The position numbers and the translations under genes are program-made. From Galaxea fascicularis (Eukaryota > Cnidaria > Anthozoa > Scleractinia > Euphylliidae): a DNA stretch of 64,000 bases. Under the pieces are notes generated by a model, which worked only from the letters and a program-made list of their open reading frames with translations, searched no databases and was not told the origin of the DNA. This document shows, one piece after another, positions 36,983 through 49,226 of the stretch (position 1 is its first letter; every line of letters begins with the position of its first letter). The stretch is from assembly GCA_948470475.1 (NCBI GenBank), contig OX419337.1:20629806-20693805 (forward strand), read 5' to 3'.

Positions 36983-37414
36983 TAAGGTCCGTTTGACCAA
37001 CATTCGTTCAACAAAAGTTGAACGGATGTTGGTCAAATGTTGGATGCAAAAACAAAGTTGTGCGCAGGCCCGTTCAAACGGTTCTAACATTGCGGCAACT
37101 TCTTCACTGTTTACACAAACGATAGACGCCACATTGACTTTGCGGCCTGATGTGAGCATCCGTGTTCTACAATTGTTGAACAGAAGTGTTTAAACGGCTT
37201 CAACACCATTCAACATTTCCGAGAACGAGGGAAAAGTTTAATCGATGTTTAATGAAAGTTTAAAACGATTTAAACTTGATTCAACACGCTTTCAACAATT
37301 AAGCTTTCAATATTTTTTACGCTTTCAAAAATGTTGGACCAGCTGTTCAAATGCACCCAACATTTGGTTCAACGAAGTGTTGAATGCATGTTGAAACCGT
37401 TTAAACGGGCCTTT
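36983..37414. mobile_element. MITE-like element with AAGG(T/C)CCGTTT termini
   Basis: The left end AAGGTCCGTTTGACC pairs with the right end GTTTAAACGGGCCTT. Direct and inverted CAACATT and GTTGAA motifs run through the interior, giving strong self-complementarity. Length is about 430 bases with no gene. A fragment of its left part lies at 17875-17960. Confidence 0.7.
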
Positions 37415-38608
37415 ACATGACGCCAACATATCCAGTTCTAAAGAAAGAAAATAAACGGAAGGAAATAAAGGGACGGACGGAGGGAGGGGAGGGAGGGGGG
37501 AAATAATTTTGTGTTGGACGGACGAAAGACAAACAGCGAACTGAACAGAACATTCCGAACATTCAACATTTATTTACCTCCTTGGAATATTTACGTTTCA
37601 CCTTTAAGTTAGTGGCGAGGAGACCTCAGGAAACCGCCAGGCTTATGAGAGGCCACCTTTTACATTAAATCAGGTATGTATGATATACAAATACCTTCAG
37701 TTAGTTAAAAAAAAAAATGTAGTTTTTATGAGTCCTCAGACTATAGATATGATAAAATGACACCACAGTATCTTCGAAATCAGAATTATATCCTTGAGGT
37801 TTACCTTCGAATTTAAAATAACTTTGTGTTGCTATGACAAGGAACCATTTCAATTTTTGTTTTTTGTAAGAAAACATAGAACATTTATCATTAGCAAAAT
37901 TTTGAGCCCATGGGGTAAACGTATTACGACTTCGTTTCCAGTAAAGCGTAAATCTGCGTAAATTGGTTTTCTTTATCGCCAGCTTTTGCACACACATCCT
38001 CTGAGAATTCATCACTTGAATTCTTAAGACCCAAAACTTAATTCCTGACCAGCAGAACGCATGAAAGATCCCGTAAGCATTGTTTCAACTCTTGAAGAAT
38101 CTGTTGTAAAAATTTTTACAGAGTTCTATCCAAAGTGTGTTGCTTTGACAAAATGCATCAGCGGATTTTTCTCGTAATCTAAATGATCTGAACGTACGTT
38201 CCTCAAAAACGATTGTTCACACCTTTGAGAAAATTTCACCAAACCATAGAAAAACTCCGACCTGCAGAGACCGCGATAGCTCTCAGTAATGGTTGTCTGA
38301 TGATCAAACGTACTTCACATTTCACTGACACGAAATGAAATTAAATTACAAAAAATCCAAAAGGAAGTGTGTTTTACCATGAAAGAAAACAATGACCTTC
38401 AGATTCGAGTGGAAAAGATGGAGCACAACTTTTGAAATCTACTTCGAATGGTTTGTTAATCAATTCTGACATTTATCTCGTTTCTTCCATTTCCTCAGTT
38501 ATCTGCTGGTGAAAATAACAGTCTGTGACAGTTGTGTACAGCTGACTGGTTTAAAAAATAAAATCTAAAGATCACTTAAATCAATGTCCCAGTCCCTAGT
38601 ACTAAATG
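37415..38608. other. No recognisable gene between PRDM14 and RhoBTB
   Basis: Anonymous sequence with a short GGGA-rich tract near 37475-37500. No coding or RNA gene can be supported. Confidence 0.4.
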
Positions 38609-38727
38609 TTTTCAGACTTCTTTACAGAATTTGCACAAATTGCATTGACAACTACGAGGACCATTCTTCATTTCATTTCATTTCCACAGTTCATATGCAT
38701 GACTGATTTCATATACATCACGCACTG
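38609..38727 (+). mobile_element. SINE family A body fragment
   Basis: It shares TTCAGACTTCTTTACA, AACTACGAGGACCATTCTTC and CCACAGTTCATATGCATGA with the family seen at 3853-4045. The tRNA-like head is absent. Confidence 0.55.
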
Positions 38728-38851
38728 TAATTCCTGCAGTTTTCAGGGAGAACTCGTAAAACGGACAACAACTTCTTCCCAAAGCTTACTGAAAATAACT
38801 GAACGCTACAAGATTTACCGAGCAACTTCATTTAACACTCAAACAGCTCCG

Positions 38852-41800
38852 CTACATAAGTCTGCACTTAACACGAGGCAAACAGGAACGCTTTTTACGA
38901 CCCAGTCTTCTTGCGAGAGGCGTGATTCCTTTGCCCCTTTCCTTGTATTCCTCCAAAGCCTGCAAGTAGTCCTTAGGTGGCCAGCAGTGTTGTTTAAAGA
39001 ACTCCTTGTTTTCTTTGATAATGGAGTCCAGTTCTTTGCTCTTGCCACAGAAACGTGTGTGGTTGGCGGCAACAAAGTACAGGCACCACATGGAAAGCTG
39101 ATTTGCGTTGAACATCTGAAATGAAATGAAAAACGGGTATTCGTTAATTCCTGCCTCATACTCTTACTTTTTTCTCTTGCCTTATCCAGGCTCACTCCAC
39201 CAAAAATGCACCGAAAGACATACATCTCAAGTTGATTTGTTGCCACAGTGAGATTTTTGACGGTGTAGAAAGGCCGTCTATTGCGATGCTGAAGGTGCCG
39301 GTTTTCGTCGTCGGTAAGGGGGGAGGGGGGGGGGGAGGAATTGGTCTGGGGGCTTGCTCTCCCCGAAAATATGAGAAATTGAACAAGCTAAGACGTGTTT
39401 TCCTTTATTCTGAGCGGAATTTCCACTGTTGGAAAGCGTTCGACACCGTTACAGGGGGGACATAAGGTGAATTATTTCTAGAATGATGGTTCACACGGTG
39501 GTTACCCGACTTCAGCATCAACTTCCTACCTCGAAATGAAATGTTTGAATAAAAATCCTTCAATGCGTGAGAAATAACAATTTCAGCATGAAAGCGTAAC
39601 ATTGCATTTTTTTGCGTAAGTCTCAAGCTCAATGCGTGAGACGTGAGAGCTTTGTATTTCAAAGGTGATTTTAAAAAAACCCCGGACATTTAGCGTTAAC
39701 GTATCGACGGCAAAAACGAATGAAAACGGAGGTTTTCGAACATGATAACGTAACAAAGAACTGGTCCAACTGGAGCGATGCTTGAATGATTTGTTAGAAA
39801 GCCAATTCAAAAGATATCAACCATACATCGGATCCTTTTCGTTGGTGTTTCTTGATTTTTTACTTTAGCAAAAATGATAAGCTTATTCATCAACGTCTGG
39901 CCTAAAAATAACAAAATAAAGCACAGAACGTCATTTCTGACATGATTACCAGTCCGTACGCAAAGTAGAGTGAGTTTTGGCCAAAAGGTGACACACGTCC
40001 CTTGGGCAGAAAACGGTCAAAATACGCGGTAGCCTTTAACTCAAGCATCCACCCCTACATCCACTACGTCAGAGCAAACCTTGTACCTTGTGGGTATTCG
40101 ACCACAAGCAGATAAGGACTTAGTCTGTGAAGGTTGATGTATAAAGCAACTGACCTTAGCGAGGGATAGAGCATCCACAAAGTCATTAACTAGAGGCAGG
40201 GAGGACTTCCCTGTAACCTCCTGCAGATCTTTGCGAGAATGATCCACAAACTCATTACCAAGGGCCAAGGAGGTCTGCATTGCAACTTCCTGCAGATCTT
40301 TGCACATGGATTTCTCACAAATCTGCACCAAGCGAGAGAGACACAACTGGTCAGCAAGGATGAGCACATTCTCCACAGGAATTTTCTCCAGAGCAGTGCA
40401 GTAATCAGTGTAGAGATACTCCAACACCGCCAAGAAACTCTGGCAATCAATTCCTTGCAAGTGCACCTGTAGCAGGCGAAAAAAAGTAATCCAAAAATTA
40501 TTTTACATCACGGTATCGTTCACAGGACACAGACATTAGACTAACAAAAGATGGATTGCATAACACCAGTCACTGTTTACAGTCTTCTCAACCAATCACA
40601 ACAAAGCTTGACAGTTGACTAATGATATCATGACCTTCCAGACCAATCACATCAATGACCAGAGTATTTGTACCATCTAGTGAGTCGACGTTACAAAGAT
40701 CACTTCACTGCAATGATGACTTCCGCTCAGGTTGTTGAAACGTCAGTCAATGTCACCTTAAACAGTCCTTTTTGGACTACAATTCACCCAGACGATTGTA
40801 CTTCACCTAGTTATAATTTAAGGTGTCATTTACACTTGTAAGGAGGTTTGGATGTTGCTTTCAGAAAGGAAGATAGGGCGGGGCATATATTGGCTGGTTT
40901 ATTGAGATGAGAGAAAGGGTAACTGGCTGAAAGACTGTTGAAATGAATTTTAAAAGAAACAAACTACTGGACAGATGCATAGATATATGGAAAGACAGAC
41001 AGACAGACAGATGGACAGACAGACTGACGGACAGATGGACAGACAGACAGACGGACGGACAGACGGACAGACAGACAGACAGGCGGACAGACAGACAGAC
41101 AGACAGGCAAATGGACAGTAGTTGGTACGTTGGTCTGATTGATGACAGTAAGTCAACAGGAAATAAGAGACAAAACAGACACCAAAAAACACAGAACGCA
41201 TTAGAGGAAAACAGGAAAAAAATGAAGCATGAATAAATGAGCTTGGGCAGACTAAAATGGGAGGTAACAGAAAATATCCATATCCTCCACCCCCACCCCC
41301 CACAAAAGCGGTTTTGGTTTGCACCCCCCACCCCTAGGAAAATTGCATACTCCATACCATACTGTAAAACCTTAAATTGCTTTTGCTACCACCCTTCCCC
41401 ATTTCCATTGACCTTCTGTGGGGAGAGGGGAGTGGGGGGGGTATATGGATATTTTCTTGAACTGCAAAATGCAACAGCTTTTGCCCTCCCTCCCCTCCAT
41501 GTTGAGTTTTAACATTTTCACAAAGTGAGATTTGTCTATGGAAAGAAATACATGGTACTGTTAGAAGGATAGATTAGAAGTATGTATTGTTTAAGTTACT
41601 AGTCTTACATGAGTTCGACAACTGTCCCGAGGGCAAGCCAGCAAAAACATGTGTTTATTCACATGTACTTATGAGCGTAGAGCATAAGGCAAGAGGTATT
41701 CTCTCCTTCTCACTTTGTTCGTGTTTTGTGCTTTGCACTCAGCCTGCATTGTCGGTTGCCTAAATACATATTAAAATAATTACCTGGGAACTATTCCCTT

Positions 41801-43997
41801 CTCTGAAATTATCACTCAGAAGGGCAGCAAAAACAGGAGACCGCCCAACCAAAATCACCTTGTGTGCATAAGCCAGATTGTCTCCCACAAGAAATGTTAT
41901 ATCAGAAAACAATGTTGTGTCTTTGTTGAGAAACAGATTCTGTACACTCCGTGGTGATGCTGTGGGTTTCTGAAGCTTTTTGCTGCCACTGTTTGAAGCT
42001 TGTGATTTCTTTTGATCATCACCATCTTTCCTTGAATCAGCAAGTTTAAGAAAATAGTTGCAAATATCCTCAAGTGATTGAACTTTTAATTTCTTTGAAG
42101 CTGTCACAAGTTCCTTGATTTTGTCTTGCTCTGTATCTCTTGAAATTCCTGCCTCTCCAGTGTACAAGAATTCTAAAACCTTTGTAAACGTTTTCCTGGA
42201 AATCCAGTTCCTAAAAACTATGGCAGTTTTCATTTGTGGGCATGTTTTGTAACCATCAAAGTCATATTCCAGCATTGATGGCCTAGAATCCTCACAGAAT
42301 TCAAACACCTCAAAAAGTTCCTTGAATTTTTCACAGTTGCTGGTAGTTGTTTCTTGCAAAACATCTTTAAAAACAGATGGAGTCAGCCACAAAACAATTT
42401 TATGTGCAGAGATACTTTGGCTTCCATCTTCAAACTCAAATATGAGGTCAGCATGTCTGGTGTCGTGTAAGACTTTCTTGAGATCATGGGTATATGTGGA
42501 GGGTTCAGTCTCCAGTTCTGGAGGAGGTTCTGGTAAATTGAGTTGAAACAACAAAATAAGCATCATTGTATTGACAATAATATTATTATTACCCAGACAC
42601 TTCATTTTAAAAGCCCTGACAGGAAAGTTCCAGACCCTTTAGACCCTAACATTAGCATCTATATTCTCAACACTGTTCTCTATACATTTATATGGTGATG
42701 ATGAGGAGAATTTGTTAAACAATCAAGACCTTTGTTACTTGTTGATCACTTCCTTGTTTATCACAACCTTTATGTTTGATTGAGCAGTATTACTATAAGG
42801 AAAAATTAAACTACATTAGTCACTCTTAGGGGTTAAGTTAAGGCAGGAACAGAATTTTTGAGAATCATTTCATGTGGGTCTCTCTAATCTTCTAAAGTTC
42901 AACTGTTCAGCTGGAGTAAATTTGACCTGAGATATCTCTCTCATCTGGAACAGTCTGTATTCAAGCAATATGCGGAGAAAAAAACAGCAGATACATTGCA
43001 TTTACATATGGCTAGTTAGGAGAGGTAGTGAAAAGGCCAATGATGATAGCTCCAGCCTTTATCACCTTTGATCAAACCAATGAAATTTTGTACTTAGTGT
43101 AGTTGCACACCAGTGTTCATTTTAGGAAAAACTGTCAAGCAGTAATTTAACTCAGTACAGCAAACTACACACAAAACAGACATATTTCCACTCACTCGCT
43201 GATGGAATCCAAGTTGGATCAAAGCCATTATTGATTACTTTTTCCCTCTGCAACTGCCAAGTCTCTTCTTGTCTTTTTGTGTGTCCAAGTTGCACAGCTG
43301 CCTCAAACACATTAGGAACAAGGTCTCCAGTTTTTGCACTGGTTTCATGGTACAGGCACCCCATGTCCTTAGCAGTATTTTGGGCTTCCTCAAGTGATAC
43401 AAAATCACCAGAGCCACTGCTGTAGATGAATGAAAATTGATTGGCATTTATAGGGAGGCCACACCATTATTTCTTTCCGGGGTAGGCTGGGGGTAAGGGT
43501 TTGTGGGGATGGGGAGGGTGAGGTTTGTTGTTGGTGAATTGCACTTACCTTTCATATTCATCTCGGAGATCAGACTTTGTGCCAATAATAAGAACTGGCG
43601 TCTTGGGCTGATAGTTGCGAAGTTCAGGCATCCATCTTTTTGTTATGCTGTTAAACGACTCCCGGCTGGTCAAATCAAAACACAACATGAAGACATCAGC
43701 ACAAATGTAGGCCAGGGGGCGTGCGAAATTAAAAAATGCACATCCTCCAGTGTCCCAGATGTTCGTCTGATAGTTGCCGAGAGCGGTAGTGTCAACATTC
43801 GTAAAACAAGTTTCAAACGCTGTTGGAGTGTACAACGTTGCCGGATCAAACCGCTTTGTGAGGAGGCTGTAGCCATCGTACAACGTTGCGTACAGCTCTT
43901 GTCCCCGAAGACGCAGCCATGTTTTCCCGACTTTAGCATCACCGACAAGAACTAATTTCAAAGCGTTCACCAAGTGTCTAGAATTCGGCGAAGCCAT
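38852..43997 (-). CDS. RhoBTB-family atypical Rho GTPase with two BTB domains (5 exons)
   Basis: Exons on the minus strand: 43997-43549, 43419-43196, 42529-41784, 40466-40155, 39115-38852. Phases join to 1995 nt, 664 residues. The GTPase domain (about 1-200) has a P-loop GDAKVGKT, a switch I threonine in YTPTAFET, switch II WDTGG where typical Rho proteins have WDTAGQ, TKSD and ETSAKTG. BTB 1 begins near residue 240 (HADLIFEFEDG...AHKIVL) and is interrupted by an insert before KVLEFLYTGE. BTB 2 is at about 430-500 (FSDITFLVGDNLAYAHKVIL...FLAVLEYLYTD). The last exon has the RhoBTB tail (FNANQLSMWCLYFVAANH) and a basic end. RhoBTB proteins act as CUL3 ubiquitin-ligase adaptors with little or no GTP cycling. 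The missing glutamine in switch II fits weak hydrolysis, by inference. Exon 4 holds an internal 23-residue duplication. Which RhoBTB orthologue it is cannot be decided. Confidence 0.92.
40995..41107. repeat. (GACA)n microsatellite in a RhoBTB intron
   Basis: Imperfect GACA/GACG repeats fill about 110 bases between the exons at 40466 and 41784. A long minus-strand frame reading Cys-Leu-Ser-Val repeats arises from this and is not a gene. Confidence 0.9.
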
Positions 43998-44448
43998 GAA
44001 TCTGTGTTGCGGAAGATTTGCAATCGATTGCGATCTCTGCAGAGATTGCCCATGATGAACTTCTGCTTAAATACTGCGATTTGACACAGTTTATCCCGGT
44101 CAACCATTTTGGTTTTATACTGCGATCAACTTTAAAAATAGCCAACCAATGAAATCGTTGAAAAATGATGTAATGGTTCCGGCGCGCGTGACACAGCGGT
44201 CAATATTTTATTTATATTAGTGAACTTGATGCGATGAGCCTTGGGTTAGTTACACGAAACCTCAGAAGTACTATGAAAGGCACGAGAGGAAAGACAATAC
44301 CGGAGCGAAACGGGAAAAACGAGACAACATTAACTATTACAACAACTGCATCCTCTCTGTAACGACAGTTATCGATTTAAGAAACAATTGCATTTTTTCT
44401 ATTACTTCTCACGGCAATCTTTCTCCGCAGCAGTGAATTTGCAAACCA
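43998..44448. promoter_or_regulatory. Upstream region of the RhoBTB gene
   Basis: This is the 5' flank of the RhoBTB gene (minus strand). A short inverted repeat around 44020-44050 (GCAATCGATTGC, GATCTCTGCAGAGATTGC) lies close to the start codon. No TATA box is evident. Confidence 0.35.
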
Positions 44449-44599
44449 GGCCCTGGTTGTTCAAACTTTTGATAGCGGCTATCCACCGGATAAATCACTA
44501 TTCAGCGGATAAGAATTGGAGAAGCTAATTGCTCTATCCCGGCTGTATAGATATTTATATCCGGTGGATAGCGCTATCCAGCCTTTGATAACTGGGCCA
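44449..44599. mobile_element. MITE, family GGCCCCGGTTGTTC, copy 2
   Basis: It starts AGGCCCTGGTTGTTCAAAC and ends CAGCCTTTGATAACTGGGCC, with the same inner TATCCGGTGGATAGCGCTAT as the copy at 23480-23610. Confidence 0.75.
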
Positions 44600-45535
44600 A
44601 GCTGACGACTTGTCAGACTTGTTCACAAATCCAGCAGCATTTTCAATATTTTCTTTTTTTCTTTCTTTCTGTCTTTCAGTTAATGGTCGTTACTTCCCAA
44701 TTGTTGCCGACGTTGCGGTGTTTCGTTTGGCGTTTCTTTTCTTTTCTTTCTTTCTTTTTTTTTTATCTATTTATTACTGCTAACTCTCACAACTTCGATT
44801 TCGCGTTAACTCACACCTACGAGACCAATTTCTTACGCCTGGTTGAAAAAAAAATGAGCTATTTTAGCCTTAAAGGTATTCTTTCCAAAAGTATGTAAAC
44901 TTAAATCAACGCGAGAAACCAAAAGTCCTTATAAAGAAACGAGTTAATGACTTTCTCAAAGTCTCTGATTTCTGAAGGAAAGACACTGGATAGCGATTCA
45001 ACTGTCCTCTTCCGGTAGTCTAGCAGCTCCTGTAAGCTCTAAATTTCCTTGGCAGGGATAGTGTTGCACTTCTGTTGTTTTAGGGTTAGGGTCAATTGCT
45101 TTTGTTGTTTGGTCTTTTGTCCACCAGAATGGTTGCAAGCCAATCACGTGAGACCTTACAACAGCTGCAACACGACCCTTCTTTTCAGTTGACGCTTACA
45201 AATAAGTCATTGTATGTAAGAGCGATTTCAACGTTCCCGAACAAGCTTCTCCCTTTTATGTTACACGGCGCAACACCTGCTGAAACTTATTTCTCAGCGC
45301 CGTTGCACACAAGTTTCAGCTAAGAAATTCAACGTGTAACAGCAGCATAATTTGTATAAATGCTAATATCAGACGATTTTGCAAGGTACGCATGCATGGT
45401 TCATTTTTCTTATCAAAAACTGATGAAGGTCATATCTTTCGTTGTTAAGCATCAAACTTGCAAATTAGAAGGCTTGATTCATCCATAACTACTCTGAACA
45501 TCAGACTTTAAAACTTTTCTGCAAGGTTAAGGAAA
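44600..45535. other. No gene; small inverted repeat near 45258-45345
   Basis: Mostly anonymous sequence with T/C-rich runs near 44650-44765. Around 45258-45345, TGTTACACGGCGCAA and CAACGTGTAACA are inverted and enclose further paired AAGTTTCAGC/GCTGAAACTT motifs, suggesting a small foldback element. Confidence 0.5.
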
Positions 45536-46564
45536 TTATGCTGCATGCTCTCTTTGATGAGTTCCAGTATCAGTCCCGAGGGATAATCTCGGGTTTCTCA
45601 CCGTTGCCGTGGGAACCAACTTTATACGGCATTGACAGCCAATAAGTAGACGAAACGATCGTTGGATGGCTTTGTTTCTTCTACAGTTGATAATTGGGCT
45701 TAACAGTCCGTTTAAAGTGATGAATATTGTAAAAAAAGGTCTGTAGGGGGCTTTACTTCCATACCCTAACACACTCAACGCAACAGGCGTTGCCAAGGCC
45801 GGCAAATGAGTCAATACGAGAACTAAAATTATCAATCCCACTGTTGTAGCCACCTGTCTTTCTCTCTTCAGTGCAGCGGCTGAAGGTCTTGCCCCATATT
45901 GCTGAATATTGTCCCTGTGGCCTAAGTTGGCCAAAAATATTTTAACATAGCAAACAATGATCGTTACGCAACATGCCACGCAGAATATCACGCCGATCGC
46001 TTTCGTAATAAACAAGAAATTTTTAGGTAGTAGCTTCACCACTAAAGTAACAACAATCAACGTCGTAATACTCCACAGCCAGCTGATAAGAGCTTGCCTT
46101 AGAGCACGTGACTTAGTCATGTGAGTTCGATACCAAAGAGGCCTGGTAATCGCGCAACAACGATCCTTACTAATGGAGGCCAGGTTACCAAAGGTTGCAA
46201 AGATGCAAAAAATGGCGAAGTAGGTTTCTTCTTCTCGATTTGGCGGACACATATGAACGTGAACGGATTTCCGTACGTCTCTGTAAAAGACGAACATGGC
46301 CCAAATTAAGTCACTCACTGAGAGACCACAGAAATGTATGAGGGAAGGATGCATACGGGTTTTTAACCGCGCCACGGCAATCAGAAGAAAAACGTTTCCG
46401 AGGAAAGACAAGATTGCGAATGTAATATCAAGGGGAAGGAGAACAGAGTTGCTGATAAATCGTAGCCTTCCCTGAGTTTCCATGGAGACACCAGGCATCA
46501 GGCATGCCAAATATGGAAGAGGGGCGCTGTGATTGGTTGTTATGTTCGGTTGAATCGCTATCAT
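45536..46564 (-). CDS. Class A (rhodopsin-like) GPCR, divergent, single exon
   Basis: It encodes 342 residues with seven hydrophobic segments: TM1 near 40-62 (LGNVFLLIAVARL, conserved Asn), TM2 with LSVSDL, TM3 ending SKDRCC in place of E/DRY, TM4 with LISWLWS, TM5 near 190-215, TM6 (TVGLIILVLVLTHLPAL) without the usual CWxP, and TM7 with LSPIIN in place of NPxxY. The N-terminus has candidate N-glycosylation sites at NITTNHS. The loss of several activation motifs is unusual, and the ligand cannot be inferred. It may belong to one of the cnidarian-expanded orphan receptor groups. It is not closely related to the array at 49-63 kb. The upstream ATG context and open frame support the start chosen. 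Confidence 0.85.
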   Translation of the reverse strand: MIAIQPNITTNHSAPLPYLACLMPGVSMETQGRLRFISNSVLLPLDITFAILSFLGNVFLLIAVARLKTRMHPSLIHFCGLSVSDLIWAMFVFYRDVRKSVHVHMCPPNREEETYFAIFCIFATFGNLASISKDRCCAITRPLWYRTHMTKSRALRQALISWLWSITTLIVVTLVVKLLPKNFLFITKAIGVIFCVACCVTIIVCYVKIFLANLGHRDNIQQYGARPSAAALKRERQVATTVGLIILVLVLTHLPALATPVALSVLGYGSKAPYRPFFTIFITLNGLLSPIINCRRNKAIQRSFRLLIGCQCRIKLVPTATVRNPRLSLGTDTGTHQREHAA

Positions 46565-46851
46565 CTCAAATTAAAAGGATTTTTTTTCTTTTTGCCCGAG
46601 GTTCAAGGTAAATCTGCAATATTAATTGGTAACAAGTTAGAATGAACAATCATGATCAAGCAATAGATTATGATTTACGAGGTAATATTTTCAAAAGTAT
46701 TAGTTTGTGTTTCGATGCGCTTCAATATGAATTGCAGTGAAGTCGCGCAAAAGCGAACAATACCTTACTTCATCTATAATAAACATCTGTAAAAATTGTT
46801 TTAGGCTTTAGTCTTGGCAAGTATTTATGTGAAGACTGATTGCGTTGATTA
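46565..46851. other. 5' flank of the orphan GPCR
   Basis: No promoter element or gene is evident in this A/T-rich flank. Confidence 0.3.
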
Positions 46852-47169
46852 GGGCCCGTACGCACTGGACGAATTTTTGTTTATTTTGCAAAAATATCTA
46901 ATATCAGTTTTCCTCTGCAAGTGCGAACGGTGTTTTTTGTTCTACCAATATTTTGTCAAGCCTTACCAAACTTCAAAAGCGCCATCGTCCTGCCTCAGAG
47001 CAGAACAATTTTTTTGTCAAGCGTCGATCAAAACTGTCAGATTCAAGTTACAAATTGCAGGCGTTAAATGGCGTACGCGATTAGCAAATTCAAAATTGGG
47101 TGGAGACAAAATATGTCGAGACTTTTGTCGGAGTCAAACCAATTTTTTCAATCTTGTGCGTACGGGCCC
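46852..47169. mobile_element. MITE, family GGGCCCGTACGC, copy 2
   Basis: The termini are AGGGCCCGTACGCAC and GTGCGTACGGGCCCT. The interior shares CGTCCTGCCTCAGAGCAG and TTTTGTCAAGCGTCGAT with the copy at 24795-25180 but is about 70 bases shorter. This shows internal deletion or divergence within one family. Confidence 0.85.
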
Positions 47170-49226
47170 TAACCTTCACAAAGAAAAGCCTAAAGGTCGC
47201 GGATGACAGGTAGTGCTTCACACTGTCAATACGCGAAATATTCAAGAAAAGGTCAGATCGTGTCGCACGAACTTCTTGTGCATTTTAGGTATTTATCAAA
47301 ACCAATGAAATAGCAGTACAGTTATGCAATGTTCTTCTCTGCGTGCAGTGCTAGCCCGTGCGTTAAGTTTATCAAAATTACCATAATTACTAATCAGTTT
47401 ACTCGTGTTTGCTCCGGGAAGCCTTCGGAAGCGTAAAAACAACCAATTTTGTGTCCAAGAATTCTGTGCGGATAGAGAATTTCATGACGGTTGACACGGT
47501 AGGGAGGTCGGTTGCTTACAGCATTGCCGCAAAGCGGTATCTACTCAGTGAAAAGGAATCCTTGTGCACTTCAATCATTCCCCAATACCTCTGTGAAATA
47601 CTAGCAAAATCGGCTTTTAAAGGCGTTCATGATATAAAGTTTTCAAAAATAGCACCCTTTTTGCCTTATGAATATATTTATGGCCATGTATTCCGCTAGA
47701 CCTTAAGTTGTTTACTTCATAGCAAAAGTCTTCATTCTGAATGAACGCAACGAGAATAACAGAATGTGATCTTTGCTTTAGTTTGAAAACCTGGCTTTTA
47801 TAAGGAAAGAATTTCATTTAAGAAAATTGGAATCCTCTTCTTAACTTAAAATCATGAGATCCCAAAACTGCGTAGAAAATAAATTAAATTACACCAGATG
47901 AAACAAAAAGCACATCCGTACCAGGGAATATAAAATCTCAGATTATTAAAACAACTCAAATATTTGTTGCCCTTTCTTTTAGCGCAACATTCATTATTCT
48001 TGTCTATGTAAGCAACGTTCACGTCTGACTAAATAAACTTACCAGCTTTTGCAAAATTCCACACCTCTAATATTTAAGTCGATGTCTCAGATGTTTCTTC
48101 AGAATCAAATTTTTACCGTGTTTTCGGTTCTCCGGATCCGGATCCAAGCAAAAATTAAATAATTTCTTAAAAGCAATGGCTTAGAAATATAAAGTGCGCG
48201 CTGATGAGTTTCCAAAAGGAGCAACTTGGAGAGCCAGAGATTATTGACGGATGGCTTAAAAGCGTTTTTAAAACAATGATCAGACTGAAATTGTTTATCG
48301 TTTAACTCCTTATGGAAAAGGAAACTACTCTTGGATGAGCTTTTGGATTGGTGAATAAACACTTAGGAAGTGTTTATTTTTGAATTACCCCTTGAGCGAA
48401 TGATTTTAAAAGAAACTCCCGATTTTGCCGGCGAACGGAGCCTGAAATAAACGCTACTCACTCTTATGCGCTGTCCACAAGTCGGTTAAAACTCTCGGAA
48501 AGAATATTCTTAAATGGACAATTTGTATAGATAAAAGGCGGTAAAGTATATTTTTTTCTAAATGAATGTCTATATGAAAGCAAGTCTGACACTTAAAAGA
48601 ATGTATGTTCGCCGGAACAAAACTGACGCCCCCGTGCACGGCTGAGAAGATGTTGTCTCATGAGTTCAATTCAATGCGCATCTTCGAAAGAGCATGCAAA
48701 CCATGTACCTAGCCAGATTTAATAACATCGAAAAAGGAAACTCTTGTTTTTCATGAAAATTTTAGTTTGGATTACAATATTCCCAATCGAGACTAAAGAA
48801 GGTTAATAAGGAACTGAAAATAAATGTTTTGTCAGTCCGTATGTTTTTTTACGAATTCCCTTTACTTTTTGAGTCACAGCTTTTGCGAGAGTATTTGGTT
48901 AAAACTGAGAACTATTTCTAAAAGCTAAGTCTTGAGTAAATAAAGGGAATCCTGGAAATACAACCGTTCCTTCCCAGGCCGGGAGCCTCTTTCTCAAGAA
49001 GCCGCGTTTAGTAGATTTTGCAAAGCGATACGGTTATGAATCTGAACAGTGCACCCAGGGCCGAGTTACTCGAAGCATGGTGAGCGCTAACCACTGGTTA
49101 AGTTATATTAAAACCTACGGGTTGTCATGGCCGTGAAGGAATATTGTTTTCGCTGATTCCAGTGTACGAAAAGAAAACATTGCCAAAGACTGGCAAGTTT
49201 GGCAATGAAAGTTAATTGGGCAGTGG
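47170..49226. other. About 2 kb without a recognisable gene
   Basis: The open frames present (for example 47409-47699 plus and 48105-48362 minus) show no family resemblance or splice context. From about 49100 the sequence matches the 3' flanks of the GPCR array units (TTCGCTGATTCCAGTGTA, GGCAATGAAAGTTAATTGG). Confidence 0.4.

Noticed and set aside
40861..41355. 164-codon frame with Cys-Leu-Ser-Val repeats
   Set aside because: A GACA microsatellite artefact inside a RhoBTB intron.
45079..45095. TTAGGG-like telomeric motif
   Set aside because: Only about two units (TTAGGGTTAGGG) are present, which is expected by chance and not an interstitial telomere array.
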